Below, one piece after another: positions 16,759 through 25,663 of a DNA stretch of 42,185 nt. Source of the stretch: Anaerolineae bacterium (GTDB lineage Bacteria; Chloroflexota; Anaerolineae; B4-G1; SLSP01); assembly GCA_026645815.1 (NCBI GenBank), contig JAPKMR010000031.1:1-42185 (forward strand), written 5' to 3'. The position numbers and the translations under genes were made by a program. Within the stretch, counting starts at the first letter, position 1; each line of letters opens with the position of its first letter. The notes under the pieces were generated by a model. That model made no database searches. It was not told where the DNA came from and saw only the letters and a list, made by a program, of their open reading frames with translations.

Positions 16759-17622
16759 TTGGCAGAACCTGAACTGCAACCCTATCTAGAAGCGTGGCAG
16801 CTTTCAAAGCCGCAGCTGCTCACGCAGACGCTGACGAGTCGCATCTACACCGTGGACGCCAACGGCGAGACGGCGATTCTCAAGCTGCTCGCGGCAGCGG
16901 AGACGGAGGAACAGCGCGGTGCGGTGGCGCTACGGCATTTCGCGGGTCATGGCGCGGTGCGCCTGCTGCGCCACAGCGCAGATGCCCAGCTGCTGGAATA
17001 TGCCGCAGGCGCTGAACTCGTCACGCTGGTCGAGCGCGGCGAGGATGAGCCTGCCACGCGCATCATCGCGCAGGTGCTCGAGCAGCTTCACAGCGTCCCG
17101 CAGCTTCCCTCACCCGAGGGCTTGGTCACGCTGGAGCACTGGTTTGGGGCATTGTTCGATAAAGCCGCAGCGGACCGGCGCGCGGGCGACGCCTCACTCT
17201 ATACCCGCGGCGCCGCGCTCGCCGAGCGCTTGCTCGCCGAGCCGCGCGAGGTGTGCGTGCTGCACGGCGATATCCATCACCGCAACATACGGCAATCGGC
17301 GCGCGGTTGGCTGAGCTTCGACCCGAAAGGCCTGCTCGGCGAGCGCACGTACGATTGCGCGAACACGCTCTGCAATCCGGTCAAACCGGAACTTGTGCAC
17401 AACGAAACCCGCCTGCTCGCCCAGGCCACAATTCTGGCGGACGCGCTCGTGCTAGACTTATGGCGGGTACTGGCGTTTACCTGCGCCTACGCCTGCCTCA
17501 ACGCCAGTTGGTGGTCCCGGCCCGCCGGCAGCGCCGCCACCGGCGCCGCCTACGCCGCAGAAATCGTGCAGTGGCACCTCAAGGTAGCGGAGCTGGCTGA
17601 GCACGCTCTCGGACAGGTGTGA
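16759..17622 (+). CDS. Aminoglycoside phosphotransferase family (streptomycin 6-kinase-like)
   Basis: A 287-residue kinase of the APH(6)/hydroxyurea phosphotransferase group. The catalytic loop HGDIHHRN begins near residue 169 and the metal site FDPKG follows at about residue 190, with GERTYDCANTLCNP typical of the streptomycin kinase branch. Members phosphorylate aminoglycosides or other hydroxylated metabolites with ATP. It starts at TTG 16759, 15 bases after the preceding stop, with GGGGGA as a possible ribosome site. Whether it confers resistance cannot be said from sequence; environmental members often act on unknown substrates. Confidence 0.8.
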   Translation: MAEPELQPYLEAWQLSKPQLLTQTLTSRIYTVDANGETAILKLLAAAETEEQRGAVALRHFAGHGAVRLLRHSADAQLLEYAAGAELVTLVERGEDEPATRIIAQVLEQLHSVPQLPSPEGLVTLEHWFGALFDKAAADRRAGDASLYTRGAALAERLLAEPREVCVLHGDIHHRNIRQSARGWLSFDPKGLLGERTYDCANTLCNPVKPELVHNETRLLAQATILADALVLDLWRVLAFTCAYACLNASWWSRPAGSAATGAAYAAEIVQWHLKVAELAEHALGQV

Positions 17623-17652
17623 GGGATGGCGGAAGGGGAATTGGTTTTTAGA

Positions 17653-17705
17653 GGTTTTTTGGCGACGCGGGGTACCGCAGTGCGCGCAGCGCGTGCCAAA
17701 AAACC
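17653..17705. repeat. Family B palindrome, copy 2 (reverse orientation, inner arm altered)
   Basis: Outer arms GGTTTTTTGGC and GCCAAAAAACC pair; the centre is replaced by another small GC palindrome (GTGCGCGCAGCGCGTGCC region). The conserved flank AGATTTCCGCC lies to the right, so this copy is inverted relative to those at 5141 and 31179. Confidence 0.65.
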
Positions 17706-17771
17706 AAAAAGGAAGAGATTTCCGCCGAAAATCGGCGTTGTTGGTCTTGCAACGCTGGCGCTATGCGCCCC

Positions 17772-17879
17772 TCGTCCCGTAGGGACGTCTGAAAGTAGGC
17801 AGGCACTTTCAGTGCCTGTACAGCCGCATAGTTAACAAATCCCGTCCTGTAGGGACGGCTGAAAAAACTTGAGCCACTC
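17772..17879 (+). repeat. Family A dispersed element, copy 2
   Basis: Same order of blocks as copy 1: CGTCCCGTAGGGACG, GAAAGTAGG, hairpin CAGGCACT/AGTGCCTG (17800-17818, loop TTC), CCCGTCCTGTAGGGACGG, GAGCCACTC. Confidence 0.8.
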
Positions 17880-17942
17880 GGGCAAGACGGAAAAGGACCG
17901 CATTTTCAGTCGCCGTACTCGGCGCTTCTTTCTGCCGGCGTG

Positions 17943-17979
17943 ATTTTCGTGAACGGGGCGCAGCCCCGTTCACGAAAAT
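17943..17979. repeat. Family C palindrome, copy 2
   Basis: Arms ATTTTCGTGAACGGGGC (17943-17959) and GCCCCGTTCACGAAAAT (17963-17979) are perfect over 17 bp with a 3-base loop, followed by an A run. The inner half of the stem differs from copy 1 on both arms, so pairing is kept. Confidence 0.75.
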
Positions 17980-18209
17980 AAAAAAAACTACCTCTGCATC
18001 TCTTTGGCGCATCCACTTGCCTAAACGCATTGTCTCACCAATCTGAGCTCTGAACTTCCCAATAATTTGTCCTATACCCTCATACCGGCATTTTCGCGCC
18101 GGCAGAAATGAGGTATCCTATAGCCAAAAGGAAACACGATGCTCAGACAACCAATCACCGCGATGCAAGTCGCGAAAATCTACCCCAATTCACCTCAGGA
18201 GGCACAAAC

Positions 18210-18986
18210 ATGCTCACAAACCCCGTCATAGAAGCGTTGATGAATCGCAAATCCATCCGCAAATACACGGACCAGGCACCCGTGAATGAAGTCGTCGAGA
18301 CGGTCGTCCGCGCGGGGCAGCAGGCGCCCTTTGCCTACCAGATGGGCAGCGTGCTGCTCTCACGCAAACGGGCGAAGAATCCCTTCAAGGCGCCGCTCTT
18401 CTTCATCGTCTGCGTGGATTCCCACCGCCACGAAGCGGTCATGGCGCAACGGCGCTGGAAAATGACCCAGAACGACCTCTCGGTGCTGCTGCTCGGCATG
18501 CAGGATGCGGCTTACATGGCGGAGAACATGGTCATCGCCGCCGAGAGCCTGGGCATGGGCAGCTGCTTCCTGGGCGGCATCCCCTACCGGGCTGAGGCTT
18601 TCATCAAGCAGTACCAGCTGCCGCCGCGGGTCTTTCCGCTCGTTGGTCTGACCATGGGCTATCCGGCGGAGGAAGCGCCGCCCCGACCGCGCTATCCGCT
18701 CGAGGTCACGCTCGTCGAGGGCGCCTACCCCGAACTGGACGAGGCGCGGGTGCAGCGCGCCATGGCGGAGATGGATGAGGGTTACCTGGCGCAGGACTAT
18801 TACCGCAGACAAAAAGCCATGATCCCGCTCGAGGATGGGCGCGAGGAGACCTTCACTTACGAGACCTACAGCTGGACGGAGCACATCTCGCGCAAGACGG
18901 GTCAGTGGGAGCAATCGCCGGATGCGCTGCTCGAGCAATTCGCCAAGTGCGGCTTTCACATCCCGGGTTTCAAGCCGGCGGACTAA
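18210..18986 (+). CDS. Nitroreductase family protein
   Basis: A 258-residue flavin enzyme of the NADPH nitroreductase (NfsA/FRP-like) group. The N-terminus has the FMN-phosphate contacts NRKSIRKYTD (about residues 11-20), then QQAPFAYQ, and the middle AAESLGMGSCFLGGIP block lines the flavin site. It would reduce nitroaromatics, quinones or flavins with NAD(P)H. The start at 18210 follows CAGGAGGCACAAAC and matches the family start; the frame is open from 18108, which lacks a ribosome site. It stands alone between two repeat-containing spacers. Confidence 0.88.
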   Translation: MLTNPVIEALMNRKSIRKYTDQAPVNEVVETVVRAGQQAPFAYQMGSVLLSRKRAKNPFKAPLFFIVCVDSHRHEAVMAQRRWKMTQNDLSVLLLGMQDAAYMAENMVIAAESLGMGSCFLGGIPYRAEAFIKQYQLPPRVFPLVGLTMGYPAEEAPPRPRYPLEVTLVEGAYPELDEARVQRAMAEMDEGYLAQDYYRRQKAMIPLEDGREETFTYETYSWTEHISRKTGQWEQSPDALLEQFAKCGFHIPGFKPAD

Positions 18987-19095
18987 ACAAACCGCCGGGA
19001 GCAGGCATAGTCGCGCCAAGGCTTTGCAGGCAGAGGGCGCAAAAGGATAGGTCTCCTTAGCGCCCTTTGCGCCTTGGCGTGAGAGCTATTCGGCA
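18987..19095. repeat. Short inverted repeat GCGCCAAGG / CCTTGGCG
   Basis: GCGCCAAGGC (about 19014-19023) and GCGCCTTGGCG (19070-19080) face each other around a core with GGGCGCAAAAGG and GCGCCCTTTGCG. The right half, CTTAGCGCCC..GGCGTGAGA, recurs at 35659-35682. Confidence 0.5.
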
Positions 19096-19124
19096 TTGAC
19101 GCCGTCACAAACTGCCCCTATAAT
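19096..19124 (+). promoter_or_regulatory. Promoter of the GrpB gene
   Basis: TTGACG (19096-19101), 17-base spacer, perfect TATAAT (19119-19124). The start codon is about 100 bases downstream, leaving a roughly 95-base leader. Confidence 0.75.
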
Positions 19125-19225
19125 AAGGAAGGGTCACAAGTCACACACGCTGATCCCAGTCCACCCTATGCACCATCTCCACCTTAGCGTGCCTCCGGGA
19201 ACAGGAAAATGCAAAACACGCCGCC

Positions 19226-19789
19226 ATGAGAACACCTATGAACCTATGGGAAAACCTCGGAACCGCCGGTGGACACGTCGAGATCGTCCCCTACTCTGCC
19301 GCATGGCCCCAGCTATTCGAGTCGGAAGCCCAACGCATTCAAGCGGCTTGCGGAGACCTGCTCCCCGTGATCGAACACATCGGCAGCACCGCCATCCCCG
19401 GCATGTCCGCAAAACCCATCCTTGATATCATGCCCGGATTGCGGACCCACGCCGATGGCTTGAGGACCATCGAGCCACTAAAACGCCTGGGCTATGACTA
19501 TCACGGGGAAAACGGCATCCCCGGACGGTATTATTTTGTGCTACGCTACGAGCAGCGCTCGATCATCCACGTCCACATCTTCGAGATTGGCGTCGAGAAC
19601 TGGGAGCGCCATCTGCTCTTTCGGGATACCCTGCGCGCCTACCCGGAACTAGCGGCGGAATACGCCGCCTTAAAGCAGGACCTGGCGGTTCGCTTTCGTG
19701 AAGACCGGGAAGGGTACACGGATGCGAAAAGCGATTTCATCCATTCCGTCGTCCAACAAGCCCGCCGCCTGCAAGCAAAGACCGCCTGA
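19226..19789 (+). CDS. GrpB family protein (UPF0157)
   Basis: A 187-residue GrpB protein. The GHVEIVPYSAAWPQLF start of the domain and the strand with IEHIGSTAIPGMSAKPILDI (about residues 50-69) are hallmarks; the GST and the following acidic D are shared with nucleotidyltransferases, to which GrpB is distantly related. Function is not established. Two in-frame ATG codons (19226 and 19238) are possible starts and neither has a good ribosome site. It has its own promoter at 19096. Confidence 0.87.
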   Translation: MRTPMNLWENLGTAGGHVEIVPYSAAWPQLFESEAQRIQAACGDLLPVIEHIGSTAIPGMSAKPILDIMPGLRTHADGLRTIEPLKRLGYDYHGENGIPGRYYFVLRYEQRSIIHVHIFEIGVENWERHLLFRDTLRAYPELAAEYAALKQDLAVRFREDREGYTDAKSDFIHSVVQQARRLQAKTA

Positions 19790-19864
19790 TACCAGCCATC
19801 TTTCCTTTCCGTGTTTTCAGTGTTTTCCGTGGTTTCCTTGGTTCCCAGTGAAAGGACGAAAGCC

Positions 19865-20896
19865 ATGTCCAGGCTCGTTGAAACGCTCAAACGACATCAA
19901 TTGCTCGCCTACTTTGGCCTGACCTATCTGTTCACCTGGGTCCTCGAATTCATCGTCCAACCCCTTTACCTGGGAGGGCAGAAGTGGGTGGCGCCCTTGA
20001 TCACTCTCGGCATCTTCGCCCCGGCTCTGGTTAGCATCGGGCTATCGGCGCTAATAAAGCCACAGCCCAGGCAGGGCAGTCGCAAGCCCGCCATGCGCGT
20101 GTTTTTCACCGTGTGGTCCCTTGCCAGCCTCATCATCATCGCGAATCTCACCCTCATCCAACGAATGGACCTGACCCCACGGCTGGTGATCGTGGGCGTC
20201 ATTACCGCACTGCTGCCGGCTTTTGTGGCGTCCTCGATCTTTTCGACGATACCCGGAGTGCGAGACCATCTTCGCACCTACATTCACCCCCGGGGATCTT
20301 TTGCCTACTACCTCCTGGCGCTCTTCGTGCTCCCCGCCATCTGGCTTGTCGGGAATCTCCTCAGCCGCGCCTTTGGGATGGGAGCTCCCTTTTTCAGATC
20401 CCCAGTGGTGGATTTGAAGCTCCTGGGATCCGCCACTGTCATGTTTCTCTACAACGTCGCCTACAGCTCACTTTCGGAGGAACCCGGTTGGCGGGGCTTC
20501 GCCCTGCCGCGCCTTCAAGCAAAAGCCAGCCCCCTGGTTGCCAGCCTGATTCTGGGGGGTCTCTGGGCGTTCTGGCATGTACCGCTCAAATTCGGGGGTC
20601 TTGACGCCGCCAGCCCTTCGGATATCCTCGTCGAGTGGATTCTGATTTTGCTGGTCAACATCATCTTCACCTGGCTCTTCAACCGCACCCAGGGCAGCAT
20701 CCTCGTCACAGCGCTGCTCCACCCCGCCATGAACGTCATGGGCAGTTTCCTCAACGCAACCCTTGGCGCCCTCGTCCTCCTCTTTGCCTTCATCATCTTC
20801 ATCATCGTGCGCGATAAAATGTGGCGCAAGCTGCCCGCTGAGTATCCCGCCGTCTATCAAGAGCGCGCACCGGATCTGCCGCCTGTGGCATCCTAA
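19865..20896 (+). CDS. CPBP family intramembrane metalloprotease (copy 1)
   Basis: A 343-residue membrane protein with about eight helices and the CPBP (CAAX prenyl protease-like, Abi) motifs: EEPGWR (EExxxR, residues 205-210), FWHVPLKF carrying the first metal His, and ALLHPAMNVMG with the second His about 75 residues later. Bacterial members are associated with bacteriocin immunity or membrane protein processing. ATG 19865 follows AAAGGACGAAAGCC; the upstream ATG at 19811 lies in a low-complexity GTTTTCC stretch. It heads a possible operon with 20927, 21413 and 21646. Confidence 0.87.
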   Translation: MSRLVETLKRHQLLAYFGLTYLFTWVLEFIVQPLYLGGQKWVAPLITLGIFAPALVSIGLSALIKPQPRQGSRKPAMRVFFTVWSLASLIIIANLTLIQRMDLTPRLVIVGVITALLPAFVASSIFSTIPGVRDHLRTYIHPRGSFAYYLLALFVLPAIWLVGNLLSRAFGMGAPFFRSPVVDLKLLGSATVMFLYNVAYSSLSEEPGWRGFALPRLQAKASPLVASLILGGLWAFWHVPLKFGGLDAASPSDILVEWILILLVNIIFTWLFNRTQGSILVTALLHPAMNVMGSFLNATLGALVLLFAFIIFIIVRDKMWRKLPAEYPAVYQERAPDLPPVAS

Positions 20897-20926
20897 TCCA
20901 ACACCGCCGCAGTTTTAAGGAGAGAT

Positions 20927-21382
20927 ATGCCATCACAATACAAACACACCCAATATGGAACGGCTACGTTGATGGTGTTCTTGATCACCGGAATTCTGAT
21001 CGCGGTAGTCGCTCTGCAAGTCATCGCTGAGGGGCGGCTTCTATCTGCCGTTTTCATGCTGGGACTCTATCTACTTGGGCTGTTGATGTTTTACGCCCTC
21101 ACCATTGAGATAGCGGAAGCGCGGCTCAAGTTCTGGTTTGGCATCGGCATAGTGCGGAAAACCATCGCCCTGAGTGAAATCCAATCCACCAGCGAAGTCA
21201 AAAATCCCTGGTACTATTTCTGGGGAGTGAAGTCCATCCCAGGCGGTTGGTTTTATGCGGTCGCACCGGGCGCCGCCGTCGAGATTAAGCTTAAGGGCGG
21301 CGGAATCCTTCAACTTGGGACCAACGAGCCGAAATCCCTTATCCAGGCGATAGAAACCGCAACGCAGCAAATCCGGGTATAG
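20927..21382 (+). CDS. Two-helix membrane protein, PH-like C-terminal part
   Basis: A 151-residue protein with two membrane helices (about residues 13-33 and 41-62) followed by a beta-rich tail with EIAEARLKFWFGIGIVRKTIALSEI-type strands (split across several strands) and GTNEPKSLIQAIETA at the end. The pattern resembles bacterial PH-like (bPH) membrane proteins; this is a resemblance only. AAGGAGAGAT precedes the ATG, and it lies 30 bases after the CPBP gene. Confidence 0.6.
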   Translation: MPSQYKHTQYGTATLMVFLITGILIAVVALQVIAEGRLLSAVFMLGLYLLGLLMFYALTIEIAEARLKFWFGIGIVRKTIALSEIQSTSEVKNPWYYFWGVKSIPGGWFYAVAPGAAVEIKLKGGGILQLGTNEPKSLIQAIETATQQIRV

Positions 21383-21412
21383 GACACATTCATTAGAAGA
21401 AAAGAACTGAAG

Positions 21413-21628
21413 ATGAACACCTTCAAATGTCCTGCTTGTGGCGCCTTGCTGGCGAAAGATAGCGCCAAGTGCAGTGCCTGCGAATCCGATATAGACTGGC
21501 AAAATGGTCAGCCAGTCGTCGCTTCGACTGGATCGGCTCTCAAGCGCGTCGCGATAGTTGTCCTTATCGCCGTCATCGCCGCCGCGTTGATTCTGGCAGC
21601 GGTCCTGCTCGTGATTCCCAGAATCTAG
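21413..21628 (+). CDS. Zinc-ribbon single-pass membrane protein
   Basis: A 71-residue protein with an N-terminal zinc ribbon (C6-x2-C9 and C20-x2-C23) and one C-terminal membrane helix (about residues 45-67). The ribbon would sit in the cytoplasm. No function is known for such small tethered ribbons. It lies 30 bases after the previous gene with a GAACTGAAG site. Confidence 0.68.
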   Translation: MNTFKCPACGALLAKDSAKCSACESDIDWQNGQPVVASTGSALKRVAIVVLIAVIAAALILAAVLLVIPRI

Positions 21629-21645
21629 CACTTTGTCCCTGCAAC

Positions 21646-22257
21646 ATGATTTATCTCTTAGGCGGTCCTCCAAGAGTTGGCAAATCCATCATCGCCGGCG
21701 AGATTCGCCGGCGACTTGCCATGAGTGTGGTGTCAACCGATACTCTCGGCGCCGTGCTCGAGAGCGTTCTGAGTCCCGAAACAGCGCCAGACCTGTTTGC
21801 TTTTGGCAGAATGCCCATGGCGGAGCGGAGCATGGCGGATCCGGCGCAGATGGTTGAGGCACTTAGAAGGGAAAGCCGGGTCACCTGGACTGCGGTGGAG
21901 GCTTTTATCCGCAGGGAGCAGGCTGAGGGTCGCGACGCGCTGATTGAGGGCGTAGCAATTCTTCCCGAATTCATAAGCCGCTTAGAGGCGGTCCGGTATC
22001 GGGCTGTCTTTATCGGCAACCAGGGAGAGCGCGTCCAGGAGAACATCAGGAGCGCTGCTGCAAGGAATGCGCACGATTGGATGCGGGGTGTCAGCAACCC
22101 GGATCTTGCCGCCTTTGCCGTGTTTGTGCGGCGGATGAGTGCCCGCATCGAACAGGAGGCTAAAGCATTCGGCTTCGAATATATCGAGCTGGGCGACATC
22201 CCGTTCGAGACTGCAACGGAAGCGGTGATGCGGGCGCTCGGCTTGGGCGGCAGGTAA
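21646..22257 (+). CDS. P-loop kinase-like protein (2-phosphoglycerate kinase-like)
   Basis: A 203-residue nucleotide-binding protein. The Walker A motif is GGPPRVGKS (residues 6-14), followed by STDTLG, as in 2-phosphoglycerate kinase and related small-molecule kinases; IEGVAILPEF supplies the strand that would carry substrate contacts. An open frame runs upstream to 21469 through the zinc-ribbon gene, but ATG 21646 places the P-loop at the expected N-terminal position. Substrate not known. Confidence 0.75.
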   Translation: MIYLLGGPPRVGKSIIAGEIRRRLAMSVVSTDTLGAVLESVLSPETAPDLFAFGRMPMAERSMADPAQMVEALRRESRVTWTAVEAFIRREQAEGRDALIEGVAILPEFISRLEAVRYRAVFIGNQGERVQENIRSAAARNAHDWMRGVSNPDLAAFAVFVRRMSARIEQEAKAFGFEYIELGDIPFETATEAVMRALGLGGR

Positions 22258-22564
22258 CGCTCAGCCGGGTACCGGTGAAAACCACGGCGCGCATGGGCAA
22301 CCGTGCGCGAACGCACACCAGGCTTTCATCTGACGCTCAGGAACTTCTGATCATACAGTGTTTTGGGATGCGCTCCCGCGCATCCCAAAACACAAACAAA
22401 ATCTTCTTAATCTACCTTTCCTCGTGTTCCGGGGCTTCAGTAGTTTCCAGGAACCATGCTATACTCAAGCATACCATCCCACCGTGGGTTTGACGCTCAA
22501 CCCGATCCGGTCATACAAAGCGTTTTTTCTGCGCGACCAGGTTCGAGCGCCACAGGCTAGAGCC
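22258..22564. other. Spacer upstream of the cyclase gene, with a large hairpin
   Basis: The frame of the next gene is open through this stretch from 22358, but the peptide it would give is unlike a protein. It contains a 16-bp perfect hairpin at 22358-22393, a TATACT box (22460-22465), and TTGACG at 22489-22494. Nothing else was seen. Confidence 0.45.
22358..22393. terminator. 16-bp perfect hairpin (GTGTTTTGGGATGCGC)
   Basis: Arms 22358-22373 and 22378-22393 pair perfectly with a TCCC loop. Located after the P-loop gene and before the cyclase gene, it could end transcription in either direction. Confidence 0.6.
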
Positions 22565-25500
22565 GTGACCGAAATCGAACAACTGCAACAATCCATCGCC
22601 GCACTGGAAGCGCAACGCGCTTTGCTGGGTGACGCCGTAGTGGATACGGCGCTCGCCTCCATGCGCGAAAAACTCGCTGCGCTGCGGGCGCAAACCGCGC
22701 ATAGCCCTCAGCGCAAGCAGGTCACGGTGCTGTTTGCGGATGTCTCAGGCTTCACCGCGTTGGGCGAGGCGCTCGACGCCGAAGAAGTCACGGGAATGAT
22801 GAATGCGCTGTGGCAACGGTTGGATGCTGCCATCACCGCACATCACGGTAGGATTGATAAACACATTGGCGATGCCGTCATGGCGCTGTGGGGCGTCGAA
22901 CAGACCCGCGAGGATGATGCGGAACAAGCCCTGCATGCCGCCTTAGCCCTGCAAGCCGCGCTGGCTGACTTTCGCCGGGATACTGGCTTGGCCCTGCAAA
23001 TGCGCATCGGGATCAACACCGGTCCGGTGCTGTTGGGCGAAATCGGCTCGACGCGCGAATTTACCGCGATGGGCGATACGGTCAATCTGGCGTCGCGCCT
23101 GGAAAGTGCCGCCCCGGTCGGCGGCATCCTGATTGCCCAAAACACCTATGACCAGGTGCGCGGAATCTTCGAGCTGCGTCCCCTATCGCCGCTGACCGTG
23201 AAGGGCAAGACCGACCCGGTGAACGTCTACACCGTCGAGCGCGCCAAACCGTCCGCTTTCCGTATGGAGACGCGCGGCGTCGTCGGCATTGAAACGCGCA
23301 TGGTGGGGCGCGATGCGGAACTGCGGGCTTTGCAGGAAGCTTTCAGCGCCACCGCCACCACAGCGATTCCCGCGTGGGTGCTCGTCACCGGCGAAGCCGG
23401 CATCGGCAAAAGCCGCTTGCTCTACGAATTCGAGCAATGGCTGCACCGCCAAACGCGCCCGTTCACGCTCTTCAAGTGCCGCGCTGCACCCATTTCACAG
23501 GGCGTCCCCTATGGCATCCTGCGCGCGCTCTACGCCGGCAGTTACAGCATTCTGGAAAACGATTCGCCCGCCATCGCCTTGGCCAAATTCCGCACCGGCA
23601 TGAGCGCTTTTCTGACGCCGGACCGCGCCGATTTGGTGGGCCATTGGATGGGTTTCGATTTTTCGAGCAGCCCTGCCGTTCAAAATCTGCTCGAAAGCCC
23701 GGATTTCGGCAAACTGGCGCAGAGCTACTTCATTAACACCATCCGCGCCGGCGCACAGGCGCAACCGCTGGTGATTTTCATGGAAGACCTGCATTGGGCT
23801 GACGATAGTTCGCTCGATATACTGGAGCGACTGCGCGCCGCGCTCCCGACCGGGCAGCTTCTGCTGGTGGGTCTCGCCCGTCCCACCTTTTTTGAGCGCC
23901 GCCCCGCCTGGCGTACCCCGCCCCAAGCCTGGCAGCGCATCGCGCTCGAAACCCTTTCGCCCGAAGCCAGCGATGCCTTGGTCGAAGCGCTGCTGCAACG
24001 GTTACCGGCGATTCCAGAAGCGCTGCGGCGCGCCATCGTGAGCAACGCGGAAGGCAACCCCTTTTACACCGAAGAACTGGTCAAAGTGCTGCTGAGCGCC
24101 AAAGTCATCGTGGGCGATCCAGAAAAGCCCGGCGCATGGCAAGTTGACCTGGATCGCCTGCAACGCTTCCACGTCCCCTCCACTCTCGTGGGATTGCTAC
24201 AGGCGCGCCTCGACAGCCTGACGCACCTCGAAAGAGAAATGCTGCAACGCGCCGCGGTGGTAGGGCGCCGTTTTTGGGACGCCACCGTTGCCGAGCTGGG
24301 ACAAACCACCGCCAGAGAGATTCAGCCCTCGCTGGAAGCCCTCCTGGCGCGCGAGTTGCTCTTCAAGCATGAACCATCCGCCTTTGCCGGTACGCAAGAG
24401 TATCGCTTCAAACATGCCTTGCTCCGCGATGTGGCTTACGAGACCGTGCTCCTGAAAGTCCGGCGCGACTATCACGCGCAAGTGGCGCGCTGGTTGGAAG
24501 TCCACGCCGGCGAGCGTATCAACGAGACCATCAGCCTGATTGCCGAGCATCTGGAACGCGCCGGAGAAGCCCAACAAGCCGCCCGCTATCTTTCGCGGGC
24601 GGGCTCCTATGCGCTCTGGGTCAGCGCGTTCAAAGAGGCGCTGGAGTTCTTCCAACGCGCGTTAGCCCTGGCGCCGGAGAACACCCCGGAGCGCGTGCGG
24701 TTGTTGTGCAAGATTGGAAACGCGCGGCTCTACATGGGCGATTACCAGACCGCGCGCCAGGTCCTGCAGCAGGCAGCAGCGCTGGCGCAAACGCTGGGTC
24801 AGACGGACGCTTACGGTGAAGCGCTATCCCTCATGGGCATTATCGCCAGCATCGAAGGTGACCCGGAAGGCGCTCAGGCGCAATTGGAAGCGAGCTTAGC
24901 CATTGCGCGTCAAAATGCCGATACCAGCGCCCTGGCGAAAATCCTCTACAACCTGGGCTGGCTTGAGATACGGCAAGGCGCCTATCAGGCCGCCGAAGCC
25001 TCTTTCCTGGAAGCGCAAGCCCTGGCGCGGGCGGGCGGCGACCAACACCGGTTAATCAATGCCCTCAACGGATTGGGTACGGTGAAGTGCCTGCTGCAAG
25101 CGTACGAACAGGCGCGCACGCTATTTGAGGAGAGCCTGGAGCTTTCCCGTCGCGGCGGCAACCGCTTGACCGAGGCTATCGCGCTGGGCAACCTGGGCGA
25201 GACTGCCCGCTGGCAGGGCTTACCGGAACTGGCGCGCCAGTATTATCAGGCTGCGCTGGTCATTCACCAGGAAATCGGCAGCAAAATCAACATTGTATTG
25301 ATGACGGGCAACCTGGGGCATGTCGCCGCCGCCCTTGATGATGTTTCCACCGCGGTTGCCTGTTACCGCGAAGCCCTCCAGCTCGCCCTCCAGATTCGCG
25401 CCATCCCCTATGCGCTGGAAAGCCTTGCCGGATGGGCTTTGGCGCTCACCAGCACCGGGCAGTCACAGCTCGCGTTGACCGTGTTGGGGATGGTTGCCCA

Positions 25501-25663
25501 GCACCCGGCGCTGCAAACGGATACCCAGACCATCATCCAGCAAGCGTTGGCGCGACTGCGCGACCAGGTTCCGCCGGATGTCATCGAAGCCGGATTGCAG
25601 CACGGCAAGACGCTCCAACTCGAAACCGTCGTCGCCGAGCTGCTCGCGCAGCCCGCGGACTGA
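22565..25663 (+). CDS. Adenylate/guanylate cyclase-AAA ATPase-TPR signalling protein
   Basis: A 1032-residue multidomain protein. Residues 1-45 form a coiled coil. A class III cyclase domain follows (about 50-235) with both metal aspartates (D59 in LFADVSGFT, D103 in HIGDAVMA) and GDTVNLASRLE. Next is a STAND-like ATPase (about 245-600) with Walker A GEAGIGKS (276-283) and Walker B VIFMEDLHWAD. The last third (about 690-1000) is a run of TPR repeats such as LGNLGETARWQGLPELARQYY. Such proteins couple a sensed input to cyclic nucleotide production. The frame opens at 22358, but GTG 22565 is chosen because the coiled coil starts there and the upstream part crosses a hairpin; a start in between is possible. 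Confidence 0.85.
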   Translation: MTEIEQLQQSIAALEAQRALLGDAVVDTALASMREKLAALRAQTAHSPQRKQVTVLFADVSGFTALGEALDAEEVTGMMNALWQRLDAAITAHHGRIDKHIGDAVMALWGVEQTREDDAEQALHAALALQAALADFRRDTGLALQMRIGINTGPVLLGEIGSTREFTAMGDTVNLASRLESAAPVGGILIAQNTYDQVRGIFELRPLSPLTVKGKTDPVNVYTVERAKPSAFRMETRGVVGIETRMVGRDAELRALQEAFSATATTAIPAWVLVTGEAGIGKSRLLYEFEQWLHRQTRPFTLFKCRAAPISQGVPYGILRALYAGSYSILENDSPAIALAKFRTGMSAFLTPDRADLVGHWMGFDFSSSPAVQNLLESPDFGKLAQSYFINTIRAGAQAQPLVIFMEDLHWADDSSLDILERLRAALPTGQLLLVGLARPTFFERRPAWRTPPQAWQRIALETLSPEASDALVEALLQRLPAIPEALRRAIVSNAEGNPFYTEELVKVLLSAKVIVGDPEKPGAWQVDLDRLQRFHVPSTLVGLLQARLDSLTHLEREMLQRAAVVGRRFWDATVAELGQTTAREIQPSLEALLARELLFKHEPSAFAGTQEYRFKHALLRDVAYETVLLKVRRDYHAQVARWLEVHAGERINETISLIAEHLERAGEAQQAARYLSRAGSYALWVSAFKEALEFFQRALALAPENTPERVRLLCKIGNARLYMGDYQTARQVLQQAAALAQTLGQTDAYGEALSLMGIIASIEGDPEGAQAQLEASLAIARQNADTSALAKILYNLGWLEIRQGAYQAAEASFLEAQALARAGGDQHRLINALNGLGTVKCLLQAYEQARTLFEESLELSRRGGNRLTEAIALGNLGETARWQGLPELARQYYQAALVIHQEIGSKINIVLMTGNLGHVAAALDDVSTAVACYREALQLALQIRAIPYALESLAGWALALTSTGQSQLALTVLGMVAQHPALQTDTQTIIQQALARLRDQVPPDVIEAGLQHGKTLQLETVVAELLAQPAD

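Larger units (their letters stand above)
17623..18209. other. Gene-free spacer with families A, B and C together
   Basis: No supported gene. It contains one member each of the palindrome families B (17653-17705) and C (17943-17979) and a family A element (17772-17879). A 69-codon open frame crosses B and A but has no coding character. A further open frame running into the nitroreductase (from 18108) is replaced by the start at 18210. Confidence 0.6.

Noticed and set aside
16152..16772. 206-codon Arg/Pro-rich frame within the methyltransferase gene.
   Set aside because: Out-of-frame shadow with composition typical of GC-rich frameshifted translation.
16759..17622. Reading the kinase as an acquired streptomycin resistance gene.
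   Set aside because: The family match is clear, but the gene shows no mobile-element context of a resistance cassette, and environmental members often have other substrates.
17626..17835. 69-codon open frame.
   Set aside because: It runs across family B and family A repeats and has no protein-like composition or ribosome site.
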